A DNA stretch of 64,000 bases from Thiothrix phosphatis (GTDB lineage Bacteria; Pseudomonadota; Gammaproteobacteria; Thiotrichales; Thiotrichaceae): contig NZ_JAYMYJ010000112.1 of assembly GCF_035668035.1 (NCBI RefSeq), positions 124,001-188,000 on the forward strand, written 5' to 3'. The position numbers and the translations under genes were made by a program. Shown piece by piece: positions 35,491 through 44,669 of this stretch (position 1 is the first letter of the stretch; every line of letters starts with the position of its first letter). Under the pieces are notes generated by a model. The model did not search any database, was not told the origin of the DNA, and was given only the letters and a program-made list of their open reading frames with translations.

Positions 35491-36210
35491 TCAGCCGTTT
35501 GAGCCGAAAATTTCCTCACGCATTTTGTCCAGGTTGGTGTGACGCACATCCTTGCCCTTGACCAGATAGATGACGTATTCACAGATATTTTTGCAGTGGT
35601 CGCCGATGCGTTCCAGCGAGCGCGCGCACCAGGTGACATTCAGGCTGTCCTTGATGTTGCGCGGATCTTCCAGCATCCGGGTGATCAGTTGCCGGGAAAT
35701 GGCTTCGAATTCAGCGTCAACCTGCTGGTCGTTGGTCACGACCTGCATGGCCTGTTTGACATCCAGCCGCGCCAGCGCGTCCAGGGTGTCATGCAGCATG
35801 GTTTTGACGTGGTCACCCAGATGGCGCAGGGATTGGTGCAATTCGCCGGAGGTGGCGCTTTCCGTCGTTTCCACAGCGTAACGGCCGACTTTTTCCGCCT
35901 CGTCGCCGATACGTTCCAGGTCGGTGATGACCTTGATGATGGTGATCAGCAGGCGCAGGTCGCTGGCGGCAGGTTGGCGGCGGGCGATGATCTCGGCGCA
36001 TTGCTCATCAATGGCGACTTCCAGCGAATTGATTTCATAGTCGGAATACGCCACTTTCTCGCCCAGCTCACTGTCCCGTTCCAGCAACGCCTTGATGGCG
36101 CTGGTGACTTGTGTCTCCACCAGCCCGCCCATGGTCATCAGTTTGCTGCGGGCGTCGTCCAGTTCCTGGTTGTATTGGTGGGAAGTGTGTTGTGTGGTGT
36201 TCATGTCCAT
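35491..36210 (-). CDS. phoU: Phosphate-specific transport system accessory protein PhoU
   Basis: Negative regulator (239 aa) that connects PstB activity to PhoR and limits phosphate uptake. Two three-helix bundles carry the metal-binding repeats ITDLERIGDEAEKVGRYA near 95-112 and SLERIGDHCKNICEYV near 198-213. The start could be Met1 or Met3. It sits between pstB (14 bases upstream) and phoB (12 bases downstream). Confidence 0.95.
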   Translation of the reverse strand: MDMNTTQHTSHQYNQELDDARSKLMTMGGLVETQVTSAIKALLERDSELGEKVAYSDYEINSLEVAIDEQCAEIIARRQPAASDLRLLITIIKVITDLERIGDEAEKVGRYAVETTESATSGELHQSLRHLGDHVKTMLHDTLDALARLDVKQAMQVVTNDQQVDAEFEAISRQLITRMLEDPRNIKDSLNVTWCARSLERIGDHCKNICEYVIYLVKGKDVRHTNLDKMREEIFGSNG

Positions 36211-36224
36211 GCCCCATGACCGCC

Positions 36225-37121
36225 TTAGCCGAAGCGGCCAGTAATGTAGTTTTCGGTTAATTGGTGCTGCGGGTTGGTAAAAACGGTCTTGGTGTCGTTT
36301 ACTTCAACCAGATAGCCCAGGTGGAAATAGGCGGTGCGTTGCGAGATGCGCGCCGCCTGCTGCATTGAGTGGGTAACAATACAGATCGTGAAGCTTTGGC
36401 GCAATTCGTCAATCAGCTCTTCGATGGTGGCGGTCGCAATCGGGTCCAGGGCGGAGGTTGGCTCGTCCATCAGGATCACTTCCGGGCTGACGGCGATGGT
36501 GCGGGCAATGCACAGGCGCTGCTGCTGGCCACCGGACAGGCCAGTGCCGGGGGTGTTCAGGCGGTCTTTGACCTCATTGAACAGGCCAGCCTTGCGCAGG
36601 CTGTCCTCCACGATGTCATCCAGCTCGACGCGGTTGGCGGCCAGGCCATGCAGGCGCGGGCCATAGGCCACATTGTCGTAAATGGATTTGGGGAACGGGT
36701 TGGGCTTCTGGAACACCATGCCGACCCGGGCGCGCAACAGGACAGGGTCTTGTTCGCGGGCGTAGACATCTTCCCCATCCAGCACCATGCTGCCGGTCAC
36801 GCGGCAGCCGGGGATGGTGTCGTTCATGCGGTTGAGGCAGCGCAAAAAGGTCGATTTGCCACAGCCGGAAGGGCCGATCATGGCGACGACCTGATGTTTG
36901 CCGATGTCCATGCTGACATCAAAAATGGCCTGCTTGGTCTGGTTGTAGAAAACATCGACATTGCGGCAGGCGAACTTGGGGTCGTCGATCAGGGGCTTGC
37001 CCACGGTGGCGGAATGTTTCAGCTCATCCACGATCCGTTCAATATCGACAACCGTCTTGTTGTCGCTCACACCCACCGTCACCGGGATGCGGCCTGCATT
37101 CAGGGTTGCTGCTTCTGCCAT
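36225..37121 (-). CDS. pstB: Phosphate ABC transporter ATP-binding protein PstB
   Basis: Cytoplasmic ATPase (298 aa) for high-affinity phosphate uptake. It has Walker A GPSGCGKST, the signature LSGGQQQRLCIAR, Walker B VILMDEPTSALDP and switch His in CIVTHSMQQAAR. The N-terminus is about 40 residues longer than E. coli PstB. The ATG at 37121 begins 4 bases after the pstA stop and was preferred to an in-frame start at 37142 inside pstA. Confidence 0.95.
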   Translation of the reverse strand: MAEAATLNAGRIPVTVGVSDNKTVVDIERIVDELKHSATVGKPLIDDPKFACRNVDVFYNQTKQAIFDVSMDIGKHQVVAMIGPSGCGKSTFLRCLNRMNDTIPGCRVTGSMVLDGEDVYAREQDPVLLRARVGMVFQKPNPFPKSIYDNVAYGPRLHGLAANRVELDDIVEDSLRKAGLFNEVKDRLNTPGTGLSGGQQQRLCIARTIAVSPEVILMDEPTSALDPIATATIEELIDELRQSFTICIVTHSMQQAARISQRTAYFHLGYLVEVNDTKTVFTNPQHQLTENYITGRFG

Positions 37122-37125
37122 GGTA

Positions 37126-38406
37126 TTACCAACGCCTCTCAAACTTTTTACGCAAGACTATCGCCAGCAGGTTCATGGTGATCATGAACGCCAGCAGGAT
37201 GATGATGGCGGCCGAAGTGCGCTCGGTGAAAGCGCGTTCCGGGCTGTCCGCCCACAAGTAAATCTGTACCGGCAAAATGGTCGCCGGGTCGGTGATGCTG
37301 TGGGGCACGTCCACGATGAAGGCCACCATGCCGACCATTAGCAGCGGGGCGGATTCGCCGACAGCGTGCGCCATGCCGATAATGGTGCCGGTGAGGATGC
37401 CGGGCATCGCCAGCGGCGTCACATGGTGGAACACCGCCTGTGTTTTCGAGGCCCCAAGCCCCAGTGCCGCTTCCCGGATGGAGGGCGGGACTGATTTCAG
37501 CGCCGCGCGGCTGGCGATAATGATAGTCGGCAGGATCAGCAACGTCAGCACAAAACTGCCCACCAAAGGTGACGAACGCGGCGCGCCAAAAATCTGGATG
37601 AAAATGGCCAGCCCCAGCAGGCCGAAAATAATGGAGGGCACCGCCGCCAGGTTATTGATGTTGACTTCAATGAAGTCGACCCAAATGTTGTTTTTGGGGG
37701 CGAACTCTTCCAGGTAAATGGCCGCCATCACCCCGATCGGGAAGGAAAACAGCAGTGTCAGCGTCATGGTGAAAATGGAGCCGACCAAGGCGCTCAGGAT
37801 GCCTGCCTGTTCCGGTTCACGCGAGTCGCCACGGGTAAAGAAGGTGGTGTTGAACTTGCTGGCCAGGCGTCCATCCGCTTCCAGCTTGTCCAGCCATTGC
37901 AGTTCGAAATCCTTGATGCGGCGGTCAGCCTCCGGCAGCGTGCGGTTCTCGTAGCCTTTGTGGAACATGTCGACATCATCATCGGCCAGGAACCAGACGG
38001 TCTGGGCAGTTCCCAGCAGCTTGGGGTCGGCCAACACCCGGCGCTGCAATTCATACTGGGCGTCGCTGCTGACCAGCGATTTGAGCGCTTTCTTTTGGAT
38101 GCGCCCGTCCACGCCGGGGAACAGGGTTTGCAGGCTGTGGGTGATGGCGGCGTTGTAATCAGCCGCGCGCAGTTTTTCCGGCGGGTCGGTTGGCGTGACG
38201 CCCAGGGTCTGCGCATCCAGCGTCACATCCAGCTTGATGTAGGTGCTGGTGAAGGCGGGCAGGCCCTTGCTGAAGATATTGATCAGCAACAGGCCAAGAA
38301 ACAGGATGCTGAGTGTGATGGCGATGATGCCATAGGCGCGGAAACGCTTTTCGCGGGCGTAACGTTTGCCCAGGCTGGCGCGGACTTTGTCGGTGGTCGT
38401 ACTCAT
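37126..38406 (-). CDS. pstA: Phosphate ABC transporter permease PstA
   Basis: Inner-membrane permease (426 aa). One TM segment near residues 25-45 is followed by a long periplasmic insert of about 150 residues, unlike the shorter E. coli protein but common in this long PstA class. The permease domain follows, with the ATPase contact EAALGLGASKTQAVFHHVTPLA. It is co-transcribed with pstC (12-base gap) and pstB. Confidence 0.93.
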   Translation of the reverse strand: MSTTTDKVRASLGKRYAREKRFRAYGIIAITLSILFLGLLLINIFSKGLPAFTSTYIKLDVTLDAQTLGVTPTDPPEKLRAADYNAAITHSLQTLFPGVDGRIQKKALKSLVSSDAQYELQRRVLADPKLLGTAQTVWFLADDDVDMFHKGYENRTLPEADRRIKDFELQWLDKLEADGRLASKFNTTFFTRGDSREPEQAGILSALVGSIFTMTLTLLFSFPIGVMAAIYLEEFAPKNNIWVDFIEVNINNLAAVPSIIFGLLGLAIFIQIFGAPRSSPLVGSFVLTLLILPTIIIASRAALKSVPPSIREAALGLGASKTQAVFHHVTPLAMPGILTGTIIGMAHAVGESAPLLMVGMVAFIVDVPHSITDPATILPVQIYLWADSPERAFTERTSAAIIILLAFMITMNLLAIVLRKKFERRW

Positions 38407-38417
38407 GGATGCTCCGC

Positions 38418-39806
38418 TTATTCGTACTGTTCACGGTATTTGCGCACGATATGCAACGCAATGATATTGAGGATCAAGGTGACGATAAACAGGGTCAGGC
38501 CGAGGGCGAAGGCCGCCAGTGTCTTCACGCTGTCAAATTCCTGGTCGCCGGTCAGCAGGGTGACAATCTGCACGGTGACGGTGGTGACAGCCTCCAGCGG
38601 GTTGATGGTCAGGTTGGCGGAAAGCCCCGCCGCCATCACCACGATCATGGTTTCGCCAATGGCGCGGGAGGCTGCCAGTAGGAAAGCCCCCACAATCCCC
38701 GGCAGGGCGGCAGGCAGCACCACCTGTTTGATGGTTTCGGATTTGGTGGCGCCCATGCCGTAAGAGCCGTCGCGCATGGCCTGCGGCACGGCGTTGATCA
38801 CGTCATCGGACAGGGATGACATGAACGGGATGATCATGACGCCCATCACCATGCCAGCGGCCAGCGCGCTTTCCGACGCCACACTCAGCCCCAGGGTTGT
38901 GCCCATGTCGCGGATGAATGGCGCCACCGTAAGGGCGGCGAAAAAGCCGTAGACGACGGTCGGGACGCCCGCCAGGATTTCCAGCGCCGGTTTGACGTAG
39001 GCGCGGACGGTGGGGTTGGCGTATTCCGACAGGTAAATGGCGGACATCAAGCCAAGCGGCACCGCGATCAGCAAGGCGATGAAGGAAATCAGCAAGGTGC
39101 CCAGAAACAGCGGGATGGCCCCGAAGGAGCCGGAACCGCCCACTTGGTCGGCGCGGATGGCGATTTGCGGGCTCCAGTGTGTGCCGAACAGGAAGTCTGT
39201 CACCGGAATCTGGCCAAAAAAGCGCGAGGATTCAAACAGGACGGAAAGCACAATGCCGACCGTGGTCATGATGGCGATGGATGCGCAGATGATCATGGCC
39301 GCCTGCAACACCATTTCCACCTGGTTGCGGGCACGGGTGTTGGGTTTGATGAAGCGCAAGCCGATGAATGCGCCTGCCACCGCCAGCGCCAGCACGATGA
39401 CGGTTTTCGCCAAATTGCTGACACTTTGCAGCCGGGTATATTCCTCCGCCGCAAGTTTCATTTCCGGTTTGGTTTCGGGGCCTGCGCCGTCAGCCGCCAA
39501 GTTATGGATCTGGTTGACCAGCAGGCTGGTCTGGTCGCTGGACTGGTTTTGCATTTCCGCAGGCAAATGGGCGAGCGTCATTTGGGTGATGATGGGGGTG
39601 GCGGCGAAAGTCCAGACAATCAGCATCAGCAATGCTGGCAGCGCACACCAGATGGCGACCAGATGGCCGTAATAGCCTGGCAGCGAGTGCAGGTCGTTGC
39701 CACCGCGTTTGACCGGGCTGGCGACGGCCAGGGAGCGTTTACGGCCTATGTAGTAACTGAAAGCAGCAAGCGCCAATAGTGTCAGCAAAATGGCGGGTAT
39801 ACTCAT
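38418..39806 (-). CDS. pstC: Phosphate ABC transporter permease PstC
   Basis: Inner-membrane permease (462 aa), pairing with PstA. An N-terminal TM and soluble region of about 150 residues precedes the permease domain. The ATPase contact motif reads MRDGSYGMGATKSETIKQV and the domain continues with LPAALPGIVGAFLLAASRAIGET. It is the first gene of the pstCAB-phoU-phoBR operon; no pstS is present in the window, so the binding protein must be encoded elsewhere. A Pho box lies about 85 bases upstream. Confidence 0.94.
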   Translation of the reverse strand: MSIPAILLTLLALAAFSYYIGRKRSLAVASPVKRGGNDLHSLPGYYGHLVAIWCALPALLMLIVWTFAATPIITQMTLAHLPAEMQNQSSDQTSLLVNQIHNLAADGAGPETKPEMKLAAEEYTRLQSVSNLAKTVIVLALAVAGAFIGLRFIKPNTRARNQVEMVLQAAMIICASIAIMTTVGIVLSVLFESSRFFGQIPVTDFLFGTHWSPQIAIRADQVGGSGSFGAIPLFLGTLLISFIALLIAVPLGLMSAIYLSEYANPTVRAYVKPALEILAGVPTVVYGFFAALTVAPFIRDMGTTLGLSVASESALAAGMVMGVMIIPFMSSLSDDVINAVPQAMRDGSYGMGATKSETIKQVVLPAALPGIVGAFLLAASRAIGETMIVVMAAGLSANLTINPLEAVTTVTVQIVTLLTGDQEFDSVKTLAAFALGLTLFIVTLILNIIALHIVRKYREQYE

Positions 39807-39874
39807 GGATGCTCCTGTGGAGAATGGCGTTGCTCAAGCCTCTGGTGGCATAAACCAACCCCGGGGCGCCCCGG

Positions 39875-39908
39875 ATTGTAGGCGTGAAATATGACAGTAT
39901 TGTTACAA
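39875..39908 (-). promoter_or_regulatory. Pho box promoter of the pstCAB-phoU-phoBR operon
   Basis: Read on the minus strand, TTGTAAC-AATA-CTGTCAT (39908 to 39891) has two 7-base half-sites in 11-base spacing; the second is a perfect CTGTCAT and the first matches at most positions. TACAAT (39880 to 39875) lies 10 bases further on, the -10 position expected for a PhoB-activated promoter whose -35 is replaced by the Pho box. The site is about 85 bases upstream of the pstC ATG. Confidence 0.75.
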
Positions 39909-40026
39909 ACGTTTGAAGCTTTTGTAGGGTGCTGCGGTATCCTATACTGCAAACCGCCGTTTGTGCCATTTTTCGTTTTCGGTATACTCCTCCTTTCCCC
40001 TCATTATCCGGAAGCTGAACGGCCCC

Positions 40027-41220
40027 ATGAATCCTGACCTTGCCCGCTTGCAACCCTATCCGTTTGAAAAAATTCGTGACTTACTGGCTGACGTCACACC
40101 CGCCGGGCTGCCGCCGGTGTCGCTGGCGATTGGCGAACCGAAACACCCGACCCCGGATTTCATCCATCAGGCGGTCAGCGCCAATCTCGACGGGCTGGCG
40201 AATTATCCTTTGACCAAGGGGAGCGCAGCCCTGCGTGAAGCCATTGCCGGTTGGCTGGCCCGCCGTTTCCAGTTGCCGGAAGGTTCGCTGGATGCGGAGC
40301 AACACGTCATTCCGGTCAATGGCACCCGAGAAGCCTTGTTCGCCTTTGCGCAGGCGGTGGTGGCGCGCGGGCCGGATGCGGCCATTGTCATGCCCAACCC
40401 GTTTTACCAGATTTATGAGGGCGCTGCCCTGCTGGCGGGGGCGGAGCCTGTTTTTCTGCCCTGCACCGAAGACAATGGCTTCATTCCCGATTTTGCGGCG
40501 GTTCCGGCGGCGGTCTGGAAGCGCTGCCAGTTGCTCTATATTTGCAGCCCCGGCAACCCGACCGGGGCGGTGATGCCGTTGGCGACCTTGCGGCAAGTAT
40601 TGGAGCTGGCGGAACAGCATGATTTTATTGTTGCGTCCGACGAATGCTATTCCGAGCTGTATTTCGACGAGGGTCAGCCGCCGCCCGGTTTGCTGCAAGC
40701 CGCCGCCCAGATGGGGAACACCGATTGGAAACGTTGCGTGGTGTTCCATAGCCTGTCCAAACGCTCGAATGCGCCGGGGATGCGCTCCGGTTTTGTGGCG
40801 GGGGACGCAACGGTGTTGCAAGCCTTTTTGCAGTTCCGCACCTACCACGGCTGCGCGATGCCGCCGCCGTTCCAGGCCGCCAGCATTGCTGCCTGGAATG
40901 ATGAGGCGCATGTGCAGGAGAACCGTAGGTTGTACCGGCAGAAATTTTCCGCAGTGATGGCTATACTCGCCCCCGTGCTGAATGTGCGGATGCCGCAGGC
41001 CGGTTTCTACTTATGGCCGCAAACCCCGGTGGATGACGAAACCTTTACCCGCGAACTGTTCGCCCAGGCGCATGTCAACGTTGTGCCCGGCAGCTACTTG
41101 TCACGGGCGGTCAATGGGCTGAACCCGGGCGCCAACCGCATCAGGCTGGCGCTGGTCGCCTCACTGGAAGAATGTATTGAAGCGGCGGGACGTATCCGGC
41201 GCGTAACCGAAACCCTTTAA
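40027..41220 (+). CDS. dapC: Succinyldiaminopimelate transaminase DapC
   Basis: PLP aminotransferase (397 aa) converting N-succinyl-2-amino-6-ketopimelate to N-succinyl-LL-diaminopimelate in lysine and peptidoglycan synthesis. The PLP lysine is Lys245 in FHSLSKRSNAPGMRSG. Other family marks are SLAIGEPKHPTPDFI, ICSPGNPTGAVM and DECYSELYFDE. The ATG at 40027 gives the typical start MNPDLARLQPYPFEK. dapD follows after 13 bases, which confirms the pathway. Confidence 0.93.
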   Translation: MNPDLARLQPYPFEKIRDLLADVTPAGLPPVSLAIGEPKHPTPDFIHQAVSANLDGLANYPLTKGSAALREAIAGWLARRFQLPEGSLDAEQHVIPVNGTREALFAFAQAVVARGPDAAIVMPNPFYQIYEGAALLAGAEPVFLPCTEDNGFIPDFAAVPAAVWKRCQLLYICSPGNPTGAVMPLATLRQVLELAEQHDFIVASDECYSELYFDEGQPPPGLLQAAAQMGNTDWKRCVVFHSLSKRSNAPGMRSGFVAGDATVLQAFLQFRTYHGCAMPPPFQAASIAAWNDEAHVQENRRLYRQKFSAVMAILAPVLNVRMPQAGFYLWPQTPVDDETFTRELFAQAHVNVVPGSYLSRAVNGLNPGANRIRLALVASLEECIEAAGRIRRVTETL

Positions 41221-41233
41221 TCTGGAGAAGATC

Positions 41234-42067
41234 ATGGCTGAATTTGCAGGACTGCAAAGCATTATTGAGGAGGCGTTTGAACGCCGCGCCGACATCAACC
41301 CGCGCAATGCAGACGCCAAGACCCGTGAGGCGGTCAACGCCGCGCTGGAATTGTTGAACCAGGGCAAGCTGCGTATCGCCACCCAGCACGGCGTAGGCGA
41401 CTGGGAAGTCAACCAGTGGCTGAAAAAGGCGGTGCTGCTGTCTTTCCGCCTGAACGACAATGCAGTGATGGATGGTGGTTGCACGCAGTATTACGATAAG
41501 GTGCCTTCCAAGTTCGCTGGGTTGAGCGCGGATGAGTTTGCCGCAGGTGGCGTGCGGGTGGTGCCGAACGCCATTGCGCGGCATGGCTCCTACATTGCCC
41601 CTGGCTGCGTGCTGATGCCGTCCTACGTCAATATCGGTGCGTATGTGGATAGCGGCACGATGGTGGATACCTGGGCGACCGTCGGTTCCTGCGCGCAGAT
41701 CGGCAAGAATGTGCACCTGTCCGGTGGTGTCGGCATCGGCGGCGTGTTGGAGCCGTTGCAGGCAGGCCCGACCATTATCGAGGACAACTGCTTTATCGGC
41801 GCGCGTTCCGAAGTGGTGGAAGGCGTGATCGTGGAAGAGGGTGCCGTCATTTCCATGGGCGTCTATATTGGCCAGAGCACCCGCATTTACGACCGTGAAA
41901 CGGGCGAAGTCCTGTACGGGCGCGTTCCGGCTGGCTCCGTGGTGGTTTCCGGCAACCTGCCTTCCGCTGACGGGACATACAGCCTGTATTGCGCGGTCAT
42001 CGTCAAAAAAGTGGATGCCAAAACCCGCAGCAAGGTGGGGATCAACGAACTGTTGCGCGACATCTAA
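41234..42067 (+). CDS. dapD: 2,3,4,5-tetrahydropyridine-2,6-dicarboxylate N-succinyltransferase DapD
   Basis: Transfers succinyl from succinyl-CoA to tetrahydrodipicolinate (277 aa). The left-handed beta-helix of hexapeptide repeats runs from about 105 to 235 (VLMPSYVNIGAYVDSGTM and neighbours). FIGARSEVVEGVIVEEG and RVPAGSVVVSGNLPS are characteristic. A Shine-Dalgarno GGAGAAG lies 5 bases before the ATG. It is downstream of dapC in one operon and followed by a probable terminator. Confidence 0.96.
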   Translation: MAEFAGLQSIIEEAFERRADINPRNADAKTREAVNAALELLNQGKLRIATQHGVGDWEVNQWLKKAVLLSFRLNDNAVMDGGCTQYYDKVPSKFAGLSADEFAAGGVRVVPNAIARHGSYIAPGCVLMPSYVNIGAYVDSGTMVDTWATVGSCAQIGKNVHLSGGVGIGGVLEPLQAGPTIIEDNCFIGARSEVVEGVIVEEGAVISMGVYIGQSTRIYDRETGEVLYGRVPAGSVVVSGNLPSADGTYSLYCAVIVKKVDAKTRSKVGINELLRDI

Positions 42068-42080
42068 ACAGTGCTTATTA

Positions 42081-42126
42081 GGGCGGCGGACAAGCCCTTT
42101 CCGTCGCCCTCAGTGCAGGTTTTTTA
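42081..42126 (+). terminator. Probable terminator after dapD
   Basis: A 9-bp stem GGGCGGCGG/CCGTCGCCC with one G-T pair (42081-42109) begins 13 bases after the dapD stop. The T run (42121-42126) is 11 bases beyond the stem, so termination efficiency is uncertain. Confidence 0.5.
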
Positions 42127-42149
42127 TTCTTTACTTTCAGTCTGTTCTT

Positions 42150-43754
42150 CTACAGAAATTTCAGCAGTGCCTGGTATTTGGGGGCTTGGTTGGTCGGCTG
42201 GTTGATGTATTCCTTCACTCCCCAACTGCCATACGCCTGATAGGTGCGCGGGGATGAGAACGCGACAAACAGGCCGCCGCCGGTGATTTTCCCCCAGCCT
42301 TCCAGCAATTGTGTGTACAAGTCCGCCATGGGCTGTGCGCGGTTGGCGCCGATGTATTGCGGATTGGGGAATTCGCGGCTGGAATGCGTCTTGCGGTCAA
42401 CCAGATGTTGCCCGCCCTCGTAAGCGATCAGTTTGACGCGGTACTGTTTGGCGACATCAGCCTGCTTTTGCACCATCGTCAGCACATTTTGCAGGGAGTA
42501 GGCGTTGCGGTCGTCCTGCAACAGGCGGAAGACGTCTTCGGTGGTGCGGATTTCATCCCGTTGTTTTTCATGCACGTAGAAGTAGGGCGCAATCGCAAAT
42601 GCGTCGGTCTGCTGGTAGGCGTTGTTGTAGCCCAGCAGGAGCGCGCTCAGTTTCGGGTTGGCCGACCAGCCGCCCAGCACCCGCACCAGCCGGGAGGAAT
42701 CGCCGAACGCCTGCCGCCAGATGTTGAATATTTCCAGCGCGCGTTTGACGTAATACTTGCTGCCTGCCTGCGCCGGGGCAACGTCCAGTTTTTGTTGCAG
42801 GCCCATTTGCTGGGTGTAATGCGCTTGGTTGAACGCGGGGTTCCAGGCTTCGTTGGTGTATTCCACGTAAGCCTTCAGGTTGGGGCGCAGGTTCTGGCGC
42901 ACATAGTCAGCGTATTGCCGCACCAGATTGTCATCGGCGGCGTGTGGGATGTTGAACCAAGCATCGGCGTTCAACTGGTTGGCCAGCTTGACCATCACTT
43001 CCAGCGGCGCGCCGCGGCGGCCTTCCTTGCCTGCCCAGGTGGCCTGCGACATGCGCGGCATCTGTTCCCAGGAGGTGATCGGGTTGCGGGTGATGCCGGA
43101 CATGTTCATGAAGCGGATGGTCTTGAACGGGCGCATGAAGTTTAGGTAGTCGGGGTTGAACAGGATGCTGTCGTAATGGGTGGCGAAGTCGCGGTAATCG
43201 CCATCACATTGCCCCGAACCATTGACGCGCTGGAACGGGTTGCTGGCGCAAATGCCGCCTGGCAGCAACACCCGGATATTGCGCAGGTAGTCCTGCGGAT
43301 TGGTGCGGGTGATGGTCAGCGTGACCTTGAGGTAGCGGTCGGCACCGGCGGCGATCCGGATAATGTCCCTGCCTTGGGCATGGTTGATAAGCTGGGCGTC
43401 ATCACCGTACCGCAAGTCGCCGTCACCATCGTACAGCACGGTGTAATTGCCTTCCGGCAAGGAACCGGCGGGCAGCCAGTGCAGCAAGTTGGTGCCTGCT
43501 TGCCCGCCGTTGAGGTTCTGTGGCCAGCCATCCGCGTCATACACAATATTGCCGTGCGTCAGTTTGGCGTCAGCCTCATCGAACGGCAACGCCATTTTGA
43601 ACAGGTTGGCGAACGGCACACTGGAATCCACCTGCATGATTTCATTGGTGTTCATGCCCAACGGCAAATGCGCCGCCTGTGCGCTTGTTGTGGTGGATAT
43701 GAGACAAAAAATAAATAAAACCACATAACCGATAAATTTTTTTATTGATAACAT
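42150..43754 (-). CDS. Secreted glycoside-hydrolase-like protein (clan GH-A-like TIM barrel), function unknown
   Basis: Exported protein of 534 aa. A clear signal peptide (LSIKKFIGYVVLFIFCLIS) ends at about SAQA. The first 150 mature residues look beta-rich; the rest resembles a TIM barrel. Glu302 in VEYTNEAWNP (an Asn-Glu pair) and Glu444 in LIAYEGGQHL sit at the spacing of acid/base and nucleophile residues of clan GH-A glycosidases. I cannot name a GH family. The ATG at 43754 was chosen for its signal peptide; ATG 43766 and TTG 43787 are alternatives. It stands alone between dapD and the transglycosylase gene. A role on extracellular or sheath polysaccharide is a guess. Confidence 0.7.
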   Translation of the reverse strand: MLSIKKFIGYVVLFIFCLISTTTSAQAAHLPLGMNTNEIMQVDSSVPFANLFKMALPFDEADAKLTHGNIVYDADGWPQNLNGGQAGTNLLHWLPAGSLPEGNYTVLYDGDGDLRYGDDAQLINHAQGRDIIRIAAGADRYLKVTLTITRTNPQDYLRNIRVLLPGGICASNPFQRVNGSGQCDGDYRDFATHYDSILFNPDYLNFMRPFKTIRFMNMSGITRNPITSWEQMPRMSQATWAGKEGRRGAPLEVMVKLANQLNADAWFNIPHAADDNLVRQYADYVRQNLRPNLKAYVEYTNEAWNPAFNQAHYTQQMGLQQKLDVAPAQAGSKYYVKRALEIFNIWRQAFGDSSRLVRVLGGWSANPKLSALLLGYNNAYQQTDAFAIAPYFYVHEKQRDEIRTTEDVFRLLQDDRNAYSLQNVLTMVQKQADVAKQYRVKLIAYEGGQHLVDRKTHSSREFPNPQYIGANRAQPMADLYTQLLEGWGKITGGGLFVAFSSPRTYQAYGSWGVKEYINQPTNQAPKYQALLKFL

Positions 43755-43959
43755 GGTGAACGCCATTGGGTAAGTCGAGTTGGGCAAACTATAGCAAGAT
43801 ACGTGATGGTGATCACTTCATTCCCCGCCACATTCCTTATAGAATGCGCTTGCCCAGCTGTTGGTGGAACTTTTGGCAGACGCCTGTCCTGAAAGGGATA
43901 GACTTGAAATATCAGGCTTTGCTAATATTTCGCGGGCTGGTTTAATTTGGGGAAAACAG

Positions 43960-44613
43960 ATGACACGCTTGAAAAGCGCTATTTTAATCACACTGCTTGG
44001 TTTTGCCGTTGCACAGCCCGTTTTGGCGGAAGGCGACGGTTGTAGCCTGAATGCAGGCACAGTCAATAAGAAAGCGGAGCTCCATCAGGACTCTATCCAA
44101 AAATACGCCGATAAATATGGCGTCAGTTCGGACATGGTCAAGGCCGTCATTGCGGTTGAATCCTGCTACAACACCCAGGCGGTTTCCCCCAAGGGCGCGC
44201 AGGGCCTGATGCAGTTGATCCCCGCCACGGCGGAGCGTTTTGGGGTGGCCAACACGTTTGACAGCAACCAGAATATCCATGGCGGAACCCGTTACCTGAG
44301 TTGGCTGATGGATCGCTACGATGGCGACCTGTACCGGGCGATCGCGGCCTATAATGCGGGGGAAGGGGCGGTCGACAAGTACAAGGGCATTCCGCCTTAT
44401 CTTGAAACCCAGCATTATGTGCGCCGGGTGTTGACGGTTTACAACCGTCTGAGCGGTCAGGCGGTGGCGTTGCCGGTCGTGACGGCTTCGGCCCCAATCA
44501 CAACAGCAGGCGGCGTAAAAATATCCAAACCGAAAGTGTTGCCGCCCAGCAAACCCGGTCGCGCCGGTTGGCAGCTCAACAAGGCGAAAGCGCCACAGCT
44601 TTACAAGCATTGA
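43960..44613 (+). CDS. Lytic transglycosylase (SLT domain)
   Basis: Exported murein-cleaving enzyme (217 aa) with signal peptide MTRLKSAILITLLGFAVAQP ending near VLA. The SLT fold shows catalytic Glu67 in AVESCYNTQAVSPKGA, then GLMQLIPATAERFG and AAYNAGEGAVDKYKGIPP. The C-terminal 40 residues are basic and proline-containing. The ATG at 43960 follows GGGGAAA; the frame stays open upstream without a better start. It ends just before a bidirectional terminator shared with ppk. Confidence 0.92.
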   Translation: MTRLKSAILITLLGFAVAQPVLAEGDGCSLNAGTVNKKAELHQDSIQKYADKYGVSSDMVKAVIAVESCYNTQAVSPKGAQGLMQLIPATAERFGVANTFDSNQNIHGGTRYLSWLMDRYDGDLYRAIAAYNAGEGAVDKYKGIPPYLETQHYVRRVLTVYNRLSGQAVALPVVTASAPITTAGGVKISKPKVLPPSKPGRAGWQLNKAKAPQLYKH

Positions 44614-44633
44614 ACCAATAATCAATGATGGTG

Positions 44634-44661
44634 AAAAGGGCATGAAATTTCATGCCCTTTT
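44634..44661. terminator. Bidirectional terminator between the transglycosylase gene and ppk
   Basis: A perfect 28-base palindrome whose arm is AAAAGGGCATGAAA. On each strand the stem of GGGCATG/CATGCCC is followed by a T run, so it can stop transcription from both convergent genes. It fills most of the 56 bases between their stop codons. Confidence 0.88.
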
Positions 44662-44669
44662 TTGTTTTG

